64,000 nt of DNA, from positions 868,001 to 932,000 of the forward strand of contig NZ_FNKA01000001.1 in assembly GCF_900101335.1 (NCBI RefSeq), given 5' to 3'. Numbering within the stretch: the stretch's first letter is position 1; each line of letters begins with the position of its first letter. The notes below the pieces were generated by a model. It ran no database searches and was not told the origin of the DNA. It saw only the letters and a program-made list of their open reading frames with translations. The stretch is from Quadrisphaera sp. DSM 44207. GTDB taxonomy: Bacteria; Actinomycetota; Actinomycetes; Actinomycetales; Quadrisphaeraceae. Positions 49,920 to 59,507 of the stretch are shown one piece after another. The position numbers were made by a program, and so were the translations under genes.

Positions 49920-50047
49920 GCACGGGGGCGCCCGCGTGCCACTCCTGTGCGCACGGGGCGCCCCCGTGCCACTCCTGTGGGGCACGGGGCGCCCCCGTGC
50001 TCGTCCTACGGGCACTGGGCGCCCCCGTGCTCATCAGGAACGGGCAC
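49920..50047. repeat. Four 30-32-bp tandem repeats with internal palindromes
   Basis: Units start with GCAC at 49920, 49951, 49982 and 50012, with a partial fifth at 50044. Each holds a near-palindrome of the type GCACGGGGCGCCCCCGTGC, then a variable ACTCCTGTG or TCGTCCTACG. The first two units are the most alike. They fill the space between mutY and argA stops (convergent). Confidence 0.9.
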
Positions 50048-50069
50048 AGCGCCGCCCAGTCGGGTAGGG

Positions 50070-50146
50070 GCGGCGGGCCGAGGGGACGGGCCTGCGCGGC
50101 GGGCCAGGGCGGCGGGCCGAGGGCGGCGGGCCAGGGCGGCGGGTCA
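50070..50146. repeat. 13-14-bp GC-rich tandem repeats at the argA 3' end
   Basis: GGGCCAGGGCGGC and GGGCCGAGGGCGGC alternate from about 50070 to the argA stop (50144). Probably replication slippage; no gene content. Confidence 0.7.
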
Positions 50147-50677
50147 GCCGTCCAGGCGCATCAGCATCCGGGTGTTGCCCAGGGTGTTCGGCTTCACGCG
50201 CGCGAGGTCGAGGAACTCCGCGACGCCGTCGTCGTGGGAGCGCAGCAGCTCGGCGTAGACGTCCGGCTCCACCGGCGCCCCGTCGATGACCTCGAAGCCG
50301 TGCGCCGCGAAGAAGGGCACCTCGAACGTCAGGCAGAAGACCCGCCGGACGCCGAGCTCGCGCGCGTCGTCCAGGAGCGCGCGCAGCACCGCCGAGCCGA
50401 CGCCGCGGCCGCGGTGCCCGGCGGCGACGGCGAGGGTGCGCACCTCGGCGAGGTCCTCCCACATCACGTGCAGGGCGCCGCAGCCGGCCAGCTGGGGGCC
50501 GCGCCCGTCGTCGACCTCGGCGACCCGGAACTCCGGCACGCCCTCGTAGTAGGAGACGGCCTCCTTCGCGACGAGCACCCGCTGGTCCGCCAGCGGCGCG
50601 GTCAGCGCGCGGATCGCTCTCACGTCCCTCGTGCGGGCCCGCCGCACCCGCACCGACGCCGGGGACGCGATCGTCAT
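50144..50677 (-). CDS. argA: Amino-acid N-acetyltransferase (actinobacterial ArgA-type GNAT)
   Basis: A 177-residue GNAT enzyme very similar in pattern to the short mycobacterial N-acetylglutamate synthase, which starts arginine synthesis from glutamate and acetyl-CoA. VRTLAVAAGHRGRGVGSAVL is the acetyl-CoA loop (RGxGxG), with VAKEAVSYYEGVPEFRVAEV, GCGALHVMWEDLAEVRTLAV and the conserved tail VAEFLDLARVKPNTLGNTRM. ATG 50677 has CAGGAT ending 6 bp upstream. A non-ArgA GNAT is possible but the tail is characteristic. Confidence 0.88.
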   Translation of the reverse strand: MTIASPASVRVRRARTRDVRAIRALTAPLADQRVLVAKEAVSYYEGVPEFRVAEVDDGRGPQLAGCGALHVMWEDLAEVRTLAVAAGHRGRGVGSAVLRALLDDARELGVRRVFCLTFEVPFFAAHGFEVIDGAPVEPDVYAELLRSHDDGVAEFLDLARVKPNTLGNTRMLMRLDG

Positions 50678-50714
50678 GGGCCCATCCTGCCCGCCCCGCC
50701 CGGGCCGGGACGCG

Positions 50715-50750
50715 CGGAGGGCCCCGGACCAGCTGGTCCGGGGCCCTCCG
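50715..50750 (-). terminator. Perfect palindromic terminator after clpC
   Basis: 36 bp from 50715 to 50750 are a perfect inverted repeat with centre at 50732/50733 (CAGCTG), 54 bp past the clpC stop, between it and argA start. Confidence 0.9.
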
Positions 50751-50803
50751 TCATCGTGCGCCGTCGTCCTGCGCCGTCGCCCACCGCTCGTGGCGGTGGC
50801 GGC

Positions 50804-53302
50804 TCACTCCGTGCCGGCGGTCTCCACCGGCGGGGTGTCCGGCAGCGCGGCCTTCGGCGTGCCCTGGAAGGTGAAGCGGGCGCTCGGCCCCTCGCCCTCG
50901 ACGTCCACGAGCACGATCTCGCCGGCCGACAGCTCGCCGTAGAGGATCTTCTCGCTCAGGGCGTCCTCGATCTCGCGCTGGATCGTGCGCCGCAGCGGGC
51001 GCGCGCCCAGGACGGGGTCGTAGCCGCGGGTGGCCAGCAGCATCTTGGCCGCCGGGGTCAGCTCCAGGCCCATGTCGCGGTCCTTGAGCCGGTCGTCCAC
51101 CTTGGCGATCATCAGGTCGACGATCTGGATGATCTCCTCCTGCGTGAGCTGGGGGAAGACCACCACGTCGTCGACGCGGTTGAGGAACTCGGGACGGAAG
51201 TGCGTCTTCAGCTCCTCGTTGACCTTCGTCTTCATCCGGTCGTAGGACGTCGACAGGTCGCCACCCGCCTGGAAGCCCAGCTGCAGGCCCTTGGCGATGT
51301 CCCGGGTGCCCAGGTTCGTCGTCATGATGATCACGGTGTTCTTGAAGTCCACCGTGCGGCCCTGCGAGTCGGTCAGGCGGCCGTCCTCGAGGATCTGCAG
51401 CAGCGAGTTGAAGATGTCGGCGTGGGCCTTCTCCACCTCGTCGAACAGGACCACCGAGAACGGGCGGCGGCGCACCTTCTCCGTCAGCTGGCCGCCCTCC
51501 TCGTACCCGACGTAGCCGGGCGGGGAGCCGAACAGCCGCGAGACGGTGTGCTTCTCGGAGAACTCGCTCATGTCGAGCTGGATGAGCGCGTCCTCCTCGC
51601 CGAAGAGGAACTCCGCGAGGGCCTTGGCCAGCTCGGTCTTCCCGACGCCGGTGGGGCCGGCGAAGATGAAGGAGCCGCCGGGGCGCTTCGGGTCCTTCAG
51701 GCCGGCGCGGGTGCGCCGGATGGCCTGGGACAGGGCCCGGATCGCGTCGTTCTGGCCGATGACGCGCTTGTGGAGCTCGGCCTCCATGTTGAGCAGGCGG
51801 CTGGACTCCTCCTCGGTCAGGCGCACCAGCGGGATGCCCGTGGCGGTCGCGAGGACCTCGGCGATCAGCTCCTCGTCGACCTCGGCGACCACGTCCATGT
51901 CGCCGGCCTTCCACTGCTTCTCCCGCTCGGCCTTCGCGCCGAGCAGCTTCTTCTCGGAGTCGCGCAGGTTGGCGGCCTTCTCGAAGTCCTGCGCGTCGAT
52001 CGCGGACTCCTTCTCCCGGCGCACGTCGGCGATCTTCTCGTCGAACTCGCGCAGGTCCGGCGGAGCCGTCATGCGACGGATGCGCAGGCGCGCACCGGCC
52101 TCGTCGATCAGGTCGATCGCCTTGTCCGGCAGGTAGCGGTCGTTGACGTAGCGGTCCGCCAGCGTCGCCGCCGCCACCAGGGCGCTGTCCGTGATGGAGA
52201 CGCGGTGGTGCGCCTCGTACCGGTCGCGCAGGCCCTTGAGGATCTCGATGGCGTGCGCCAGCGAGGGCTCGGAGACCAGGATCGGCTGGAAGCGGCGCTC
52301 CAGCGCCGGGTCCTTCTCGATGTGCTTGCGGTACTCGTCCAGCGTCGTCGCGCCGATGGTCTGCAGCTCGCCGCGGGCGAGCATCGGCTTGAGGATGGAC
52401 GCGGCGTCGATCGCGCCCTCGGCGGCACCGGCCCCGACGAGGGTGTGGATCTCGTCGATGAACAGGATGATGTCGCCGCGGGTGCGGATCTCCTTGAGGA
52501 CCTTCTTCAGCCGCTCCTCGAAGTCGCCGCGGTAGCGCGAGCCGGCCACCAGGGCGCCCAGGTCGAGGGTGTACAGCTGCTTGTCCTTCAGCGTCTCGGG
52601 CACCTCGCCCTTGACGACGGCCTGCGCCAGGCCCTCGACGACGGCGGTCTTGCCGACGCCGGGCTCACCGATCAGCACCGGGTTGTTCTTGGTGCGGCGC
52701 GAGAGCACCTGCATGACCCGCTCGATCTCCTTGGGGCGACCGATGACGGGGTCGAGCTTGCCCTCGCGGGCGGCCTGGGTCAGGTTGCGGCCGAACTGGT
52801 CGAGCACCAGCGAGCCGGACGGCGTGCCCTCGGTCGGGCCGCCGGAGGTCGCCGGCTCCTTGCCCTGGTAGCCGCTCAGCAGCTGCAGCACCTGCTGGCG
52901 CACGCGGTTGAGGTCGGCGCCGAGCTTGACCAGCACCTGCGCCGCGACGCCCTCGCCCTCGCGGATGAGGCCGAGCAGGATGTGCTCCGTGCCGATGTAG
53001 TTGTGGCCGAGCTGCAGCGCCTCGCGCAGGCTCAGCTCGAGGACCTTCTTGGCCCGCGGCGTGAAGGGGATGTGCCCGGACGGGGCCTGCTGGCCCTGGC
53101 CGATGATCTCCTGCACCTGCTCGCGGACGGAGTCCAGGGAGATCCCGAGGGACTCCAGCGCCTTGGCGGCGACGCCCTCGCCCTCGTGGATGAGGCCGAG
53201 CAGGATGTGCTCGGTGCCGATGTAGTTGTGGTTGAGCATCCGGGCCTCTTCCTGGGCCAGGACGACAACACGGCGGGCGCGGTCGGTGAACCTCTCGAAC
53301 AT
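50804..53302 (-). CDS. clpC: ATP-dependent Clp protease ATP-binding subunit ClpC
   Basis: An 832-residue Hsp100 unfoldase feeding ClpP. Two Clp-N repeats (about 1-150; [20 protein letters not shown] and [20 protein letters not shown]), AAA1 with [20 protein letters not shown], a UVR/middle domain with [23 protein letters not shown]2 with [20 protein letters not shown] and sensor/arginine-finger segments are all complete. ATG 53302 (start [13 protein letters not shown]) follows GAGGAGCGACTGC. Upstream TAGCAT (53383-53378) is a likely -10. ClpC1 is essential in mycobacteria. Confidence 0.98.
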   Translation of the reverse strand: MFERFTDRARRVVVLAQEEARMLNHNYIGTEHILLGLIHEGEGVAAKALESLGISLDSVREQVQEIIGQGQQAPSGHIPFTPRAKKVLELSLREALQLGHNYIGTEHILLGLIREGEGVAAQVLVKLGADLNRVRQQVLQLLSGYQGKEPATSGGPTEGTPSGSLVLDQFGRNLTQAAREGKLDPVIGRPKEIERVMQVLSRRTKNNPVLIGEPGVGKTAVVEGLAQAVVKGEVPETLKDKQLYTLDLGALVAGSRYRGDFEERLKKVLKEIRTRGDIILFIDEIHTLVGAGAAEGAIDAASILKPMLARGELQTIGATTLDEYRKHIEKDPALERRFQPILVSEPSLAHAIEILKGLRDRYEAHHRVSITDSALVAAATLADRYVNDRYLPDKAIDLIDEAGARLRIRRMTAPPDLREFDEKIADVRREKESAIDAQDFEKAANLRDSEKKLLGAKAEREKQWKAGDMDVVAEVDEELIAEVLATATGIPLVRLTEEESSRLLNMEAELHKRVIGQNDAIRALSQAIRRTRAGLKDPKRPGGSFIFAGPTGVGKTELAKALAEFLFGEEDALIQLDMSEFSEKHTVSRLFGSPPGYVGYEEGGQLTEKVRRRPFSVVLFDEVEKAHADIFNSLLQILEDGRLTDSQGRTVDFKNTVIIMTTNLGTRDIAKGLQLGFQAGGDLSTSYDRMKTKVNEELKTHFRPEFLNRVDDVVVFPQLTQEEIIQIVDLMIAKVDDRLKDRDMGLELTPAAKMLLATRGYDPVLGARPLRRTIQREIEDALSEKILYGELSAGEIVLVDVEGEGPSARFTFQGTPKAALPDTPPVETAGTE

Positions 53303-53498
53303 GCAGTCGCTCCTCGCGAGCGGTGGGCGGTGGGGGCGACGACGGCGGGAGCCGCGCGCCGTCCTCACTGACCCGTCGATGCTAGCGCCGGGAGCCGTCG
53401 GCCACGCCGCTCGCGAAGCATCGGCCGCGGTCACCCGGGGGTCTTCGGCGGGTCGGTGACCCGTCGAGGAGTCCAACGGGGACCGCGGGCCCCCTGTT

Positions 53499-53533
53499 CC
53501 GCCCCGTCCGTTCGCCCACGGCGGACGGGGCGG
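53499..53533. terminator. Hairpin between lsr2 and the clpC promoter
   Basis: 12-bp arms CCGCCCCGTCCG (53499-53510) and CGGACGGGGCGG (53522-53533), 11-nt loop. It is the second of two hairpins downstream of lsr2. Confidence 0.7.
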
Positions 53534-53537
53534 ACGG

Positions 53538-53585
53538 CGACGGGCGCCCGGGCAGGTGCCGCAGCACCCGCCCGGGCGCCCGTCG
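53538..53585 (-). terminator. Main hairpin terminator after lsr2
   Basis: 16-bp perfect arms (53538-53553 and 53570-53585) with a 5-bp inner stem, 20 bp past the lsr2 stop. Confidence 0.88.
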
Positions 53586-53605
53586 GGAGCGCCTGGAGCG
53601 GTCGG

Positions 53606-53980
53606 TCAGGAGTTCGCGGCCCGGTAGGCCTCGATCACGCTGGTGGGGATGCGCCCGCGCTCGCTGACGGTGTGGCCGTTCTCCCGCGCCCAGGCGCGGA
53701 TCTCGGCCGTGTCGCCGCCGGAGCCGGACCCCGACCGGCCCGAGCGGCCCGAGCCGCCGGAGCCCCCCGAGCCGCCGCCGCGCCGCGAGCCGCCGCGGCC
53801 GGCGCCGCCGACCTTGCGCGCGTGCCCGACCCACGGGGCGAGCGCGTCGCGCAGCTTCGCGGCGTTCTCCTCGTTCAGGTCGACCTCGTAGGCGACGCCG
53901 TCGAGGGAGAAGGAGACGGTCTCCGCCGCGTCACCGCCATCGAGGTCGTCGATGAGCAGCACCTGCATCTTCTGGGCCAT
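53606..53980 (-). CDS. lsr2: Lsr2 histone-like nucleoid protein
   Basis: A 124-residue actinobacterial H-NS analogue binding AT-rich DNA and silencing foreign genes. N-terminal dimerisation beta-hairpin: [41 protein letters not shown] Gly/Ser/Arg-rich linker (about 63-90) precedes the DNA-binding helix pair [20 protein letters not shown] with the AT-hook-like RGR. ATG 53980 follows AGAAGGACC. The upstream region is noticeably more AT-rich and contains three GAATGC elements. Confidence 0.97.
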   Translation of the reverse strand: MAQKMQVLLIDDLDGGDAAETVSFSLDGVAYEVDLNEENAAKLRDALAPWVGHARKVGGAGRGGSRRGGGSGGSGGSGRSGRSGSGSGGDTAEIRAWARENGHTVSERGRIPTSVIEAYRAANS

Positions 53981-54065
53981 GGTCCTTCTTCCTCTGCTGT
54001 TCGGAGTCGGTGGGTCCGGGGAGCGCCCCCGCGCTCTCCCGGTAACACCGCGGATCCTCGCACAG

Positions 54066-54093
54066 GAATGCACGAGAATGCGACCCCGCATTC
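54066..54093. promoter_or_regulatory. GAATGC repeats upstream of lsr2
   Basis: GGAATGC (54065-54071), then the inverted pair GAATGCG (54076-54082) and CGCATTC (54087-54093), spacer ACCC. They lie about 90-115 bp upstream of the lsr2 start in a locally less GC-rich stretch, between two minus-strand genes. Possible regulatory site, binding protein unknown. Confidence 0.4.
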
Positions 54094-54134
54094 ACCCGCA
54101 CGGATCGCTCCGGAATGTCGCCGCGCGTTTTCCG

Positions 54135-54329
54135 CTACTGGGGCGGGAGATCGGGCGCCTCGCGCGGCGTCCCCCGCGAGGCCTCGCGCGCGGCCCGCTC
54201 CCGCTCCTGGCGGTCGAGCTCGGCCATGGCGGCGCGCTCGCGGCGGTCTCCCTGCACCATGGCGCGGACCACGAACCAGAAGAGCAGCGCGACGGCGACC
54301 GAGGGGAAGAGGGCCGCGAGCACGTCCAC
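54135..54329 (-). CDS. Small single-helix membrane protein
   Basis: A 64-residue protein: one TM segment (LAALFPSVAVALLFWFVVRA) then a charged, Arg/Glu-rich tail likely forming a helix (RRERAAMAELDRQERERAAR). Similar small proteins are seen between lysS and lsr2 in actinobacteria, function unknown. GTG 54329 is supported by TAGCCT (54341-54336) 6 bp upstream, leaderless. Confidence 0.75.
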   Translation of the reverse strand: MDVLAALFPSVAVALLFWFVVRAMVQGDRRERAAMAELDRQERERAAREASRGTPREAPDLPPQ

Positions 54330-54371
54330 CCCTCGAGGCTACCCGCGCCCGCCGGGCCCGCCGGTGGTGCC

Positions 54372-55874
54372 TCAGCGCTCCGGACGCACCAGGGGGAAGA
54401 GGATCGTCTCGCGGATGCCGAGGCCGGTCAGCACCATGAGCAGCCGGTCGATGCCGAACCCCACCCCGCCGGTGGGCGGCATCCCGTACTCCAGGGCGCG
54501 CAGGAAGTCCTCGTCCAGCGGCATCGCCTCGTCGTCCCCCGCGCCCGCCAGCCGCGCCTGCGCCTCCAGGCGCTCCCGCTGCACGACGGGGTCGTTCAGC
54601 TCGGAGTAGCCGGTCCCCAGCTCCAGCCCCCGCACGTACAGGTCCCACTTCTCCACCACGCGCGGGGAGGACGGGTCGGACTTGGTCAGCGGGGAGGTCT
54701 CGACCGGGAAGCCGCGCACGAACGCGGGAGCGTGCAGCCCGGGGCTGACCAGGTGCTCCCACAGCTCCTCCACGTGCTTGCCGTGGCCGGCGGAGGGCGG
54801 CAGGTCCACCGCCAGCCGCTGCGCGTGCGCGCGCAGGACCGGCAGGGGGGTGTCCGGGGTGACCTCCTCCCCCAGCGCGCCGGAGAGGGAGTCGTACAGG
54901 CCCAGCTGCTCCCACCGCCCGCCCAGGTCGTACTCGCTGCCGTCGGCCAGGACGACGGTGGTGGAGCCCAGCGCGTCGCGCGCGGCCGTCTGCACCAGCT
55001 CGCGCGTGAGGTCGGCCATCGTGTCGTAGTCGGCGTAGGCCTCGTAGAACTCGACGGTGGAGAACTCCGGGGAGTGGGTGGAGTCCACGCCCTCGTTGCG
55101 GAAGATCCGCCCGATCTCGAAGGCCTTCTCCACGCCTCCGACGACGGCGCGCTTGAGGTGCAGCTCGGTGGCGATGCGCAGGTACAGGTCCGTGCCGAGG
55201 GCGTTCGAGCGAGTGACGAACGGCCGGGCGCTGGCACCGCCGTGCAGGGTCTGCAGGATCGGCGTCTCCAGCTCGAGGTAGCCGCGGGCGTGGAACGTCT
55301 CGCGCAGGGAGCGCACGACGGCGGCCCGGGTGCGCAGCACGCGGCGGGCCTCCGGGCGCACGATGAGGTCGGCGTAGCGCTGGCGCACCCGCGTCTCCTC
55401 GCTGGTCTCCCTGTGCAGCACGGGCAGCGGCCGCAGCGCCTTCGCCGCCAGCTGCCACTCGCGCGCCATCACCGACAGCTCCCCGCGGCGGCTGGCCACC
55501 ACGCGGCCGGTCGCGCTGACGTGGTCGCCGAGGTCGACGTCCGACTTCCAGCGCTCGAGGGCCTCCTCGCCCACCTCGGCGAGGCTGAGCATGACCTGCA
55601 GGCGCGTGCCGTCGCCCTCCTGCAGCGTCGCGAACGCCAGCTTGCCGGTGGTGCGCACGAACACCACCCGCCCGGCGACGGAGACGACCTCGTCGGTCTC
55701 CTGTCCCGCCGCCAGGTCCGGGTGGGCCTCGTGGACGGCGCGCAGCGTGGTGGTGCGCGGCACGGAGACCGGGTAGGGGTCGCGGCCCTCGGTGAGCAGG
55801 CGGGCCCGCTTCTCCCGCCGCACCCGCATCTGCTCGGGCAGGTCGGACGGCGTCGCGGTGCTCTGCTCGCTCAC
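54372..55874 (-). CDS. lysS: Lysyl-tRNA synthetase (class II)
   Basis: A 500-residue class II synthetase charging tRNA-Lys. An N-terminal OB-fold anticodon-binding domain (about 60-160, [20 protein letters not shown]) and the catalytic core: motif 1 around [20 protein letters not shown], motif 2 [20 protein letters not shown], motif 3 [19 protein letters not shown] 55874 (start [20 protein letters not shown]) is preferred because TAGCCT (55887-55882) lies 7 bp upstream, rather than the longer reading which adds a low-complexity leader. An essential gene with no paralogue in the window. Confidence 0.97.
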   Translation of the reverse strand: MSEQSTATPSDLPEQMRVRREKRARLLTEGRDPYPVSVPRTTTLRAVHEAHPDLAAGQETDEVVSVAGRVVFVRTTGKLAFATLQEGDGTRLQVMLSLAEVGEEALERWKSDVDLGDHVSATGRVVASRRGELSVMAREWQLAAKALRPLPVLHRETSEETRVRQRYADLIVRPEARRVLRTRAAVVRSLRETFHARGYLELETPILQTLHGGASARPFVTRSNALGTDLYLRIATELHLKRAVVGGVEKAFEIGRIFRNEGVDSTHSPEFSTVEFYEAYADYDTMADLTRELVQTAARDALGSTTVVLADGSEYDLGGRWEQLGLYDSLSGALGEEVTPDTPLPVLRAHAQRLAVDLPPSAGHGKHVEELWEHLVSPGLHAPAFVRGFPVETSPLTKSDPSSPRVVEKWDLYVRGLELGTGYSELNDPVVQRERLEAQARLAGAGDDEAMPLDEDFLRALEYGMPPTGGVGFGIDRLLMVLTGLGIRETILFPLVRPER

Positions 55875-56014
55875 GCCCGGGAGGCTAACGGCCGGGCGGC
55901 GCCCCGCCCCCGCGCCGTCCCGCCCACCGTCCGGCCCGCCGATCGGCCCGCCGTCCGGTCGGGGAGGGCGGGAACGAGGGGCGGGGGCGGGGCGTCCTCC
56001 TCCCCGCGGCACTG

Positions 56015-56578
56015 GTGGACGACGAGCGGCGGCGCACCGCGTTCGGCACGGCGGTGGACCCGCTGCGCTACGACGGCCTGCGGCCCGGCTACCGGGCGGA
56101 GGCTGTCGACTGGCTCCTCGGCGGGCCGGCGCGCCCCCTGACCGTGCTCGACCTCGCCGCGGGCACGGGCACGCTCACCCGCGTGCTGCGCCCGGGCGGC
56201 GTCCTGGGCCTGGCGTGGAACAGCGGCGACCCCGCCGTCCCGCTCGGGGCGGCGTTCGAGCGCCTGGTTCCCAGCGGCTACGGCGACGTCGCCGACGACG
56301 GTGCCGGTGGTGGCGGCGCGCGGTCGGACGAGGAGTGGTGGCCCCGCGTGCCGGAGCCCCTGGGCGGGTGCGAGCGCGCAGTGCTGCCGGCGCCGCTGCG
56401 GCTGCCCTCCCCGGACGCCGTCGCGGACGTCGCCTCCACCTACGCCGGCATCGCGATCCGGGAGGACCGCGACGCCGTCCTGGCGCTCGTGCGCTCGCTG
56501 GCGGCCGCGGCGGCGGAGCCCGACGGGTCCGTCGTCCTGCCCCTCGTGTGCCGCTGCTCCCGCTACCGCCGCCCCTGA
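56015..56578 (+). pseudogene. SAM-dependent methyltransferase with a large internal deletion
   Basis: The 187-residue frame starts like class I methyltransferases ([37 protein letters not shown]) but jumps at once from motif I to motif III-IV (RPGGVLGLAWNSGDPAVPLG). About 60-70 residues covering the SAM-binding acidic strand, motif II and the following helix are missing in frame, probably by recombination between the similar LTRVL and ARVLRPGG codons. The C-terminal half looks normal to the end (IREDRDAVLALVRSLAAAAA). Activity is unlikely. It stands next to the second 41-bp repeat array. Confidence 0.72.
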
Positions 56579-56664
56579 GGTCCGCGCCCGCCACGGCGCT
56601 GCGCGGGCGCACGCCCCTGCACGGGCGGCCCCCACCGGCCACCGGACCGGAGCGGACCGCGATC

Positions 56665-56788
56665 GGGCGCACAGATGCGCTCCGAGGGGCCGCTGGAGCG
56701 CAACTGGGCGCACGAATGCGTTCCGAGGGGCCGCTGGAGCGCAACTGGGCGCACGAATGCGTTCCGAGGCGCACGGATGCGCTCGACG
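56665..56788 (-). repeat. Second 41-bp tandem repeat array
   Basis: Plus-strand units begin GGGCGCAC at 56665, 56706 and 56747, again exactly 41 bp apart; units 1 and 2 differ at only a few bases and unit 3 is cut short by a GCGCACGGATGCGCTC variant. Read on the minus strand each unit has GCGCCCAGTTGCGCTC, close to GCGCCCAATTGCGGTC of the array at 22772-22879. It fills the gap between the decayed methyltransferase and panC. Confidence 0.9.
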
Positions 56789-56814
56789 TGCGCCGCCAGA
56801 GGGGCAGGGCGGGC

Positions 56815-57723
56815 TCAGGAGGCCTCGCCCACCGCCAGGGGGGTGTTGTCGATGAGGCGGGTGCCGCCCGCGCCCGCGGCCACGGCGAGCAGCGCCGGGC
56901 CGGTGGCGCCCTCGGGCAGGTCGGCGAGGGAGCCGGGGTCGACGAGGGCGAGGTAGTCCACGCGCAGGGCCGGTTCGGCGTCCAGCACCTCCCGCGCGGC
57001 CCGGCGGACGGCGTCCGCGCCCCGCGGCGCCGCGGCCTCCCCCGCCCGCAGCGCGCGGGAGAGGGCCAGGGCCGCTCGCCGGTCGTCGGCGCTCAGGTGG
57101 GCGTTGCGGCTGGAGAGGGCCAGTCCGTCGGGGTCGCGCACCGTGGGCACCCCCACGACCTCGACGGGCAGGTCGAGGTCGCGCACCATCCGGCGCACGA
57201 GCAGCAGCTGCTGGGCGTCCTTCTGCCCGAACAGGGCCACGTCGGGGTCGACGAGGTGCAGCAGCTTGGTGACGACGGTCAGGACGCCGTCGAAGTGGCC
57301 CGGCCTCGCGGCGCCCTCGAGCACCTCGGCGAGCGGGCCGGCGCTGACGCGCACCAGCGGGTCGCCGTCCGGGTAGACCACCTCGGCGGACGGCGCGAAC
57401 ACCAGGTCGGCGCCCTCGGCGGCGAGGGTGTCGAGGTCGGCCTGGAGCGTGCGCGGGTAGCGCTGCAGGTCGCTCGCGGAGCCGAACTGCAGCGGGTTGA
57501 CGAAGACGGTGACCACCACGCTCGCGGCCCGGCGCCGCGCCTCGCGGACCAGCGCGGCGTGGCCGGCGTGCAGGGCGCCCATGGTCAGGACGACGGCCAC
57601 CGGGCCGGGCAGCGCCGCGCGCGCGGCGGCCAGCTCCGCCCGGGTGCGGGCCAGCACCGGCCGCGCGCCGGCAGCAGCGGCGTCGGCAGCGGCGTCGGCG
57701 GGGTGCGCGGGGGGTCGGATCAC
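56815..57723 (-). CDS. panC: Pantothenate synthetase (pantoate-beta-alanine ligase)
   Basis: A 302-residue ligase making pantothenate from pantoate, beta-alanine and [23 protein letters not shown] (HxGH), [40 protein letters not shown] and the KMSKS-like [20 protein letters not shown] are all present. GTG 57723 overlaps the stop of the DUF2520 gene by 4 nt, so they are coupled. panD is not seen next to it. Confidence 0.96.
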   Translation of the reverse strand: MIRPPAHPADAAADAAAAGARPVLARTRAELAAARAALPGPVAVVLTMGALHAGHAALVREARRRAASVVVTVFVNPLQFGSASDLQRYPRTLQADLDTLAAEGADLVFAPSAEVVYPDGDPLVRVSAGPLAEVLEGAARPGHFDGVLTVVTKLLHLVDPDVALFGQKDAQQLLLVRRMVRDLDLPVEVVGVPTVRDPDGLALSSRNAHLSADDRRAALALSRALRAGEAAAPRGADAVRRAAREVLDAEPALRVDYLALVDPGSLADLPEGATGPALLAVAAGAGGTRLIDNTPLAVGEAS

Positions 57724-58721
57724 GGCGCAGCACCGTACGCGCCGCCGGCGGTGCCGCCGGTGCCGTCGGTGCCGTCAGCGCCGTCGCCGTCCGGACCCCG
57801 CGGGCCCGCCGGGTCCTCGCCGTCCAGCGCGTCGAGGACGGCGCCCGCGCGCTCGGGCCGCAGCCGCCCGGACGCCAGCGCCCGCTGCGCGGTGGCGCGC
57901 GCCAGCGCGCCGTAGGCGGCGAGGACGTCGGCGCCGGCGCGCCCGTCGGCGACCGCGGCCGCCACCTGCTCGCGGTGCGCGGCCACCGTGCCGGCGTCCC
58001 CGCGCGCGACCGGGCCGGTCAGCGCGTCGTCGCCGGAGGCCAGCGCCCCGTCGAGCGCCGCGTGCAGCAGCGGCCCGAGCAGGCGGTCGGTGCGCTCGAC
58101 GCCCGCGGCGCGCAGCAGCTCCGCGGCCTGCGCGACGAGCGTGACGAGGTGGTTCGCGCCGTGCGCGAGCGCCGCGTGGTACAGCGGGCGGGCCTGCTCC
58201 GGCACGACCACGGGCTCGGCGCCCATCTCGACCACGAGGGCCTGCGCGACGGGCAGCACCGGCGCCGGCGCCGTCACCCCGACGCAGCAGTCGGCGAGGC
58301 GGCCGAGGTCGATGCTGGTGCCGGTGAACGTCATCACCGGGTGCAGCGCCAGCGGGATCGCCCCCGCCGCGCGCGCCGGCACCAGGACGCCGACGCCGTG
58401 GCGGCCGCTGGTGTGCACGACGAGCTGGCCCGCCTGCCACGAGCCCGTGGCGGCCAGGCCGGCCACGAGGTCGCCGAGCGCGTCGTCCGGAACGGCGAGC
58501 AGCACCAGCTCGGCGCGCTCGACGACGTCCGGGACGTCGAGGACGGGCACGCCGGGCAGCAGGGCCTCGACGCGGTCGCGGCTGGCCTGCGAGACGGCGG
58601 ACGCACCCACCACGGCGTGGCCGGCGGCGCGCAGGGCGCTGCCCAGCACGGCGCCGACGCGGCCGGCCCCGACCACGCCGACCCCGAGGCGGCCGGGACG
58701 GCGCGCGGGGTGCTCCAGCAC
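57720..58721 (-). CDS. Rossmann/DUF2520 domain protein coupled to panC
   Basis: A 333-residue NAD(P)-binding protein: Rossmann loop [20 protein letters not shown], then [20 protein letters not shown] and [20 protein letters not shown], followed by a helical DUF2520 domain with [20 protein letters not shown] (Lys/His region resembling ketopantoate reductase folds). Function is unproven; coupling to panC suggests a role as ketopantoate reductase or another pantothenate step. The C-terminus is Gly/Asp-rich. GTG 58721 has TAGCCT (58733-58728) 6 bp upstream, leaderless, back to back with the divergent methyltransferase. Confidence 0.86.
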   Translation of the reverse strand: MLEHPARRPGRLGVGVVGAGRVGAVLGSALRAAGHAVVGASAVSQASRDRVEALLPGVPVLDVPDVVERAELVLLAVPDDALGDLVAGLAATGSWQAGQLVVHTSGRHGVGVLVPARAAGAIPLALHPVMTFTGTSIDLGRLADCCVGVTAPAPVLPVAQALVVEMGAEPVVVPEQARPLYHAALAHGANHLVTLVAQAAELLRAAGVERTDRLLGPLLHAALDGALASGDDALTGPVARGDAGTVAAHREQVAAAVADGRAGADVLAAYGALARATAQRALASGRLRPERAGAVLDALDGEDPAGPRGPDGDGADGTDGTGGTAGGAYGAAP

Positions 58722-58769
58722 CCCGCGAGGCTACGTCGTGACGGGCGGGCGCGCCGGTAGGGTCGCGGG

Positions 58770-59507
58770 GTGGGACGCCACGAGCGGGTCGCCGAGCTCG
58801 CCCGCCTCGACGCCGACGACCTGGTCGTGGCCGACCTCGGCTGCGGCACGGGGCGCACCGTGCGCGCGCTCCTGGCCGCCGGGCGGCCGCCGCGGGTGGT
58901 GCACGCGCTCGACCAGGTCTCCGCCCTCGAGGACGACCTGCTGGCCGACGCCCGCGTGCGCAGCCGCATCATCGACCTCGACGCCCCGCTGCCGCTGCCG
59001 GACGCCGCGCTGGACCGCGCCGTGTCGCTGAACTGCGCCGAGCACCTGGCCGACCCGGTCGCCCACCTCGTCGAGGTCCACCGGGCGCTGGCGCCGGGCG
59101 GGCTGCTGGTGCTGGCCCACTCGGACTGGGACACCGCGCTGTTCACGAGCGCCGACGACGCCCTCACGCGCGCGCTCGTCGACCGCTTCACGGCCGCGGC
59201 GCCCGCCGTGCCGGGGCGCGGGGACGGGTTCATGGGCCGCAAGCTCCTCGCGCTGGCCGCCGCCAGCGGCGCCCGCGGCGCCTCCTACGAGGTCGTCGAC
59301 GCGACCTCGTGGGCCGATCCGCACCGGCGCTTCGACGACGGGTCGCTGGCCTGGAAGGTCGCCACCGGGGTGCTCTCGACGGCGCAGGACGACCCGCGCC
59401 TGGCCGCGCGCGCGGCCGGCTGGCTCGAGGAGCTGCGGGCGCTCGCGGCCGCCGGCCAGTTCCTCTTCACCGTCACGGACGTGGCAGTGGTGCTGCGCCG
59501 CGCGTAG
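58770..59507 (+). CDS. Class I SAM-dependent methyltransferase
   Basis: A 245-residue methyltransferase: VVADLGCGTGRTVRALLAAG (motif I), ALDQVSALEDDLLADARV, LPLPDAALDRAVSLNCAEHL, APGGLLVLAHSDWDTALFTS, and a C-terminal alpha/beta cap. Substrate unknown; the HSDWDT segment resembles small-molecule N- or O-methylases. GTG 58770 has TAGGGT (58758-58763) 6 bp upstream, leaderless. The 3' end overlaps the convergent PH-domain gene by 35 bp. Confidence 0.88.
   Translation: MGRHERVAELARLDADDLVVADLGCGTGRTVRALLAAGRPPRVVHALDQVSALEDDLLADARVRSRIIDLDAPLPLPDAALDRAVSLNCAEHLADPVAHLVEVHRALAPGGLLVLAHSDWDTALFTSADDALTRALVDRFTAAAPAVPGRGDGFMGRKLLALAAASGARGASYEVVDATSWADPHRRFDDGSLAWKVATGVLSTAQDDPRLAARAAGWLEELRALAAAGQFLFTVTDVAVVLRRA

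Noticed and set aside
49920-50047. CRISPR or integron-like attC cluster
   Set aside because: Repeat units differ throughout and contain palindromes rather than fixed repeat plus unique spacer; no integrase or cas gene is in the window.
53384-53440. ClgR-type operator upstream of clpC
   Set aside because: TTCGCGAGCGGCG resembles part of the ClgR consensus but spacing and the CGCT half-site do not fit well enough.
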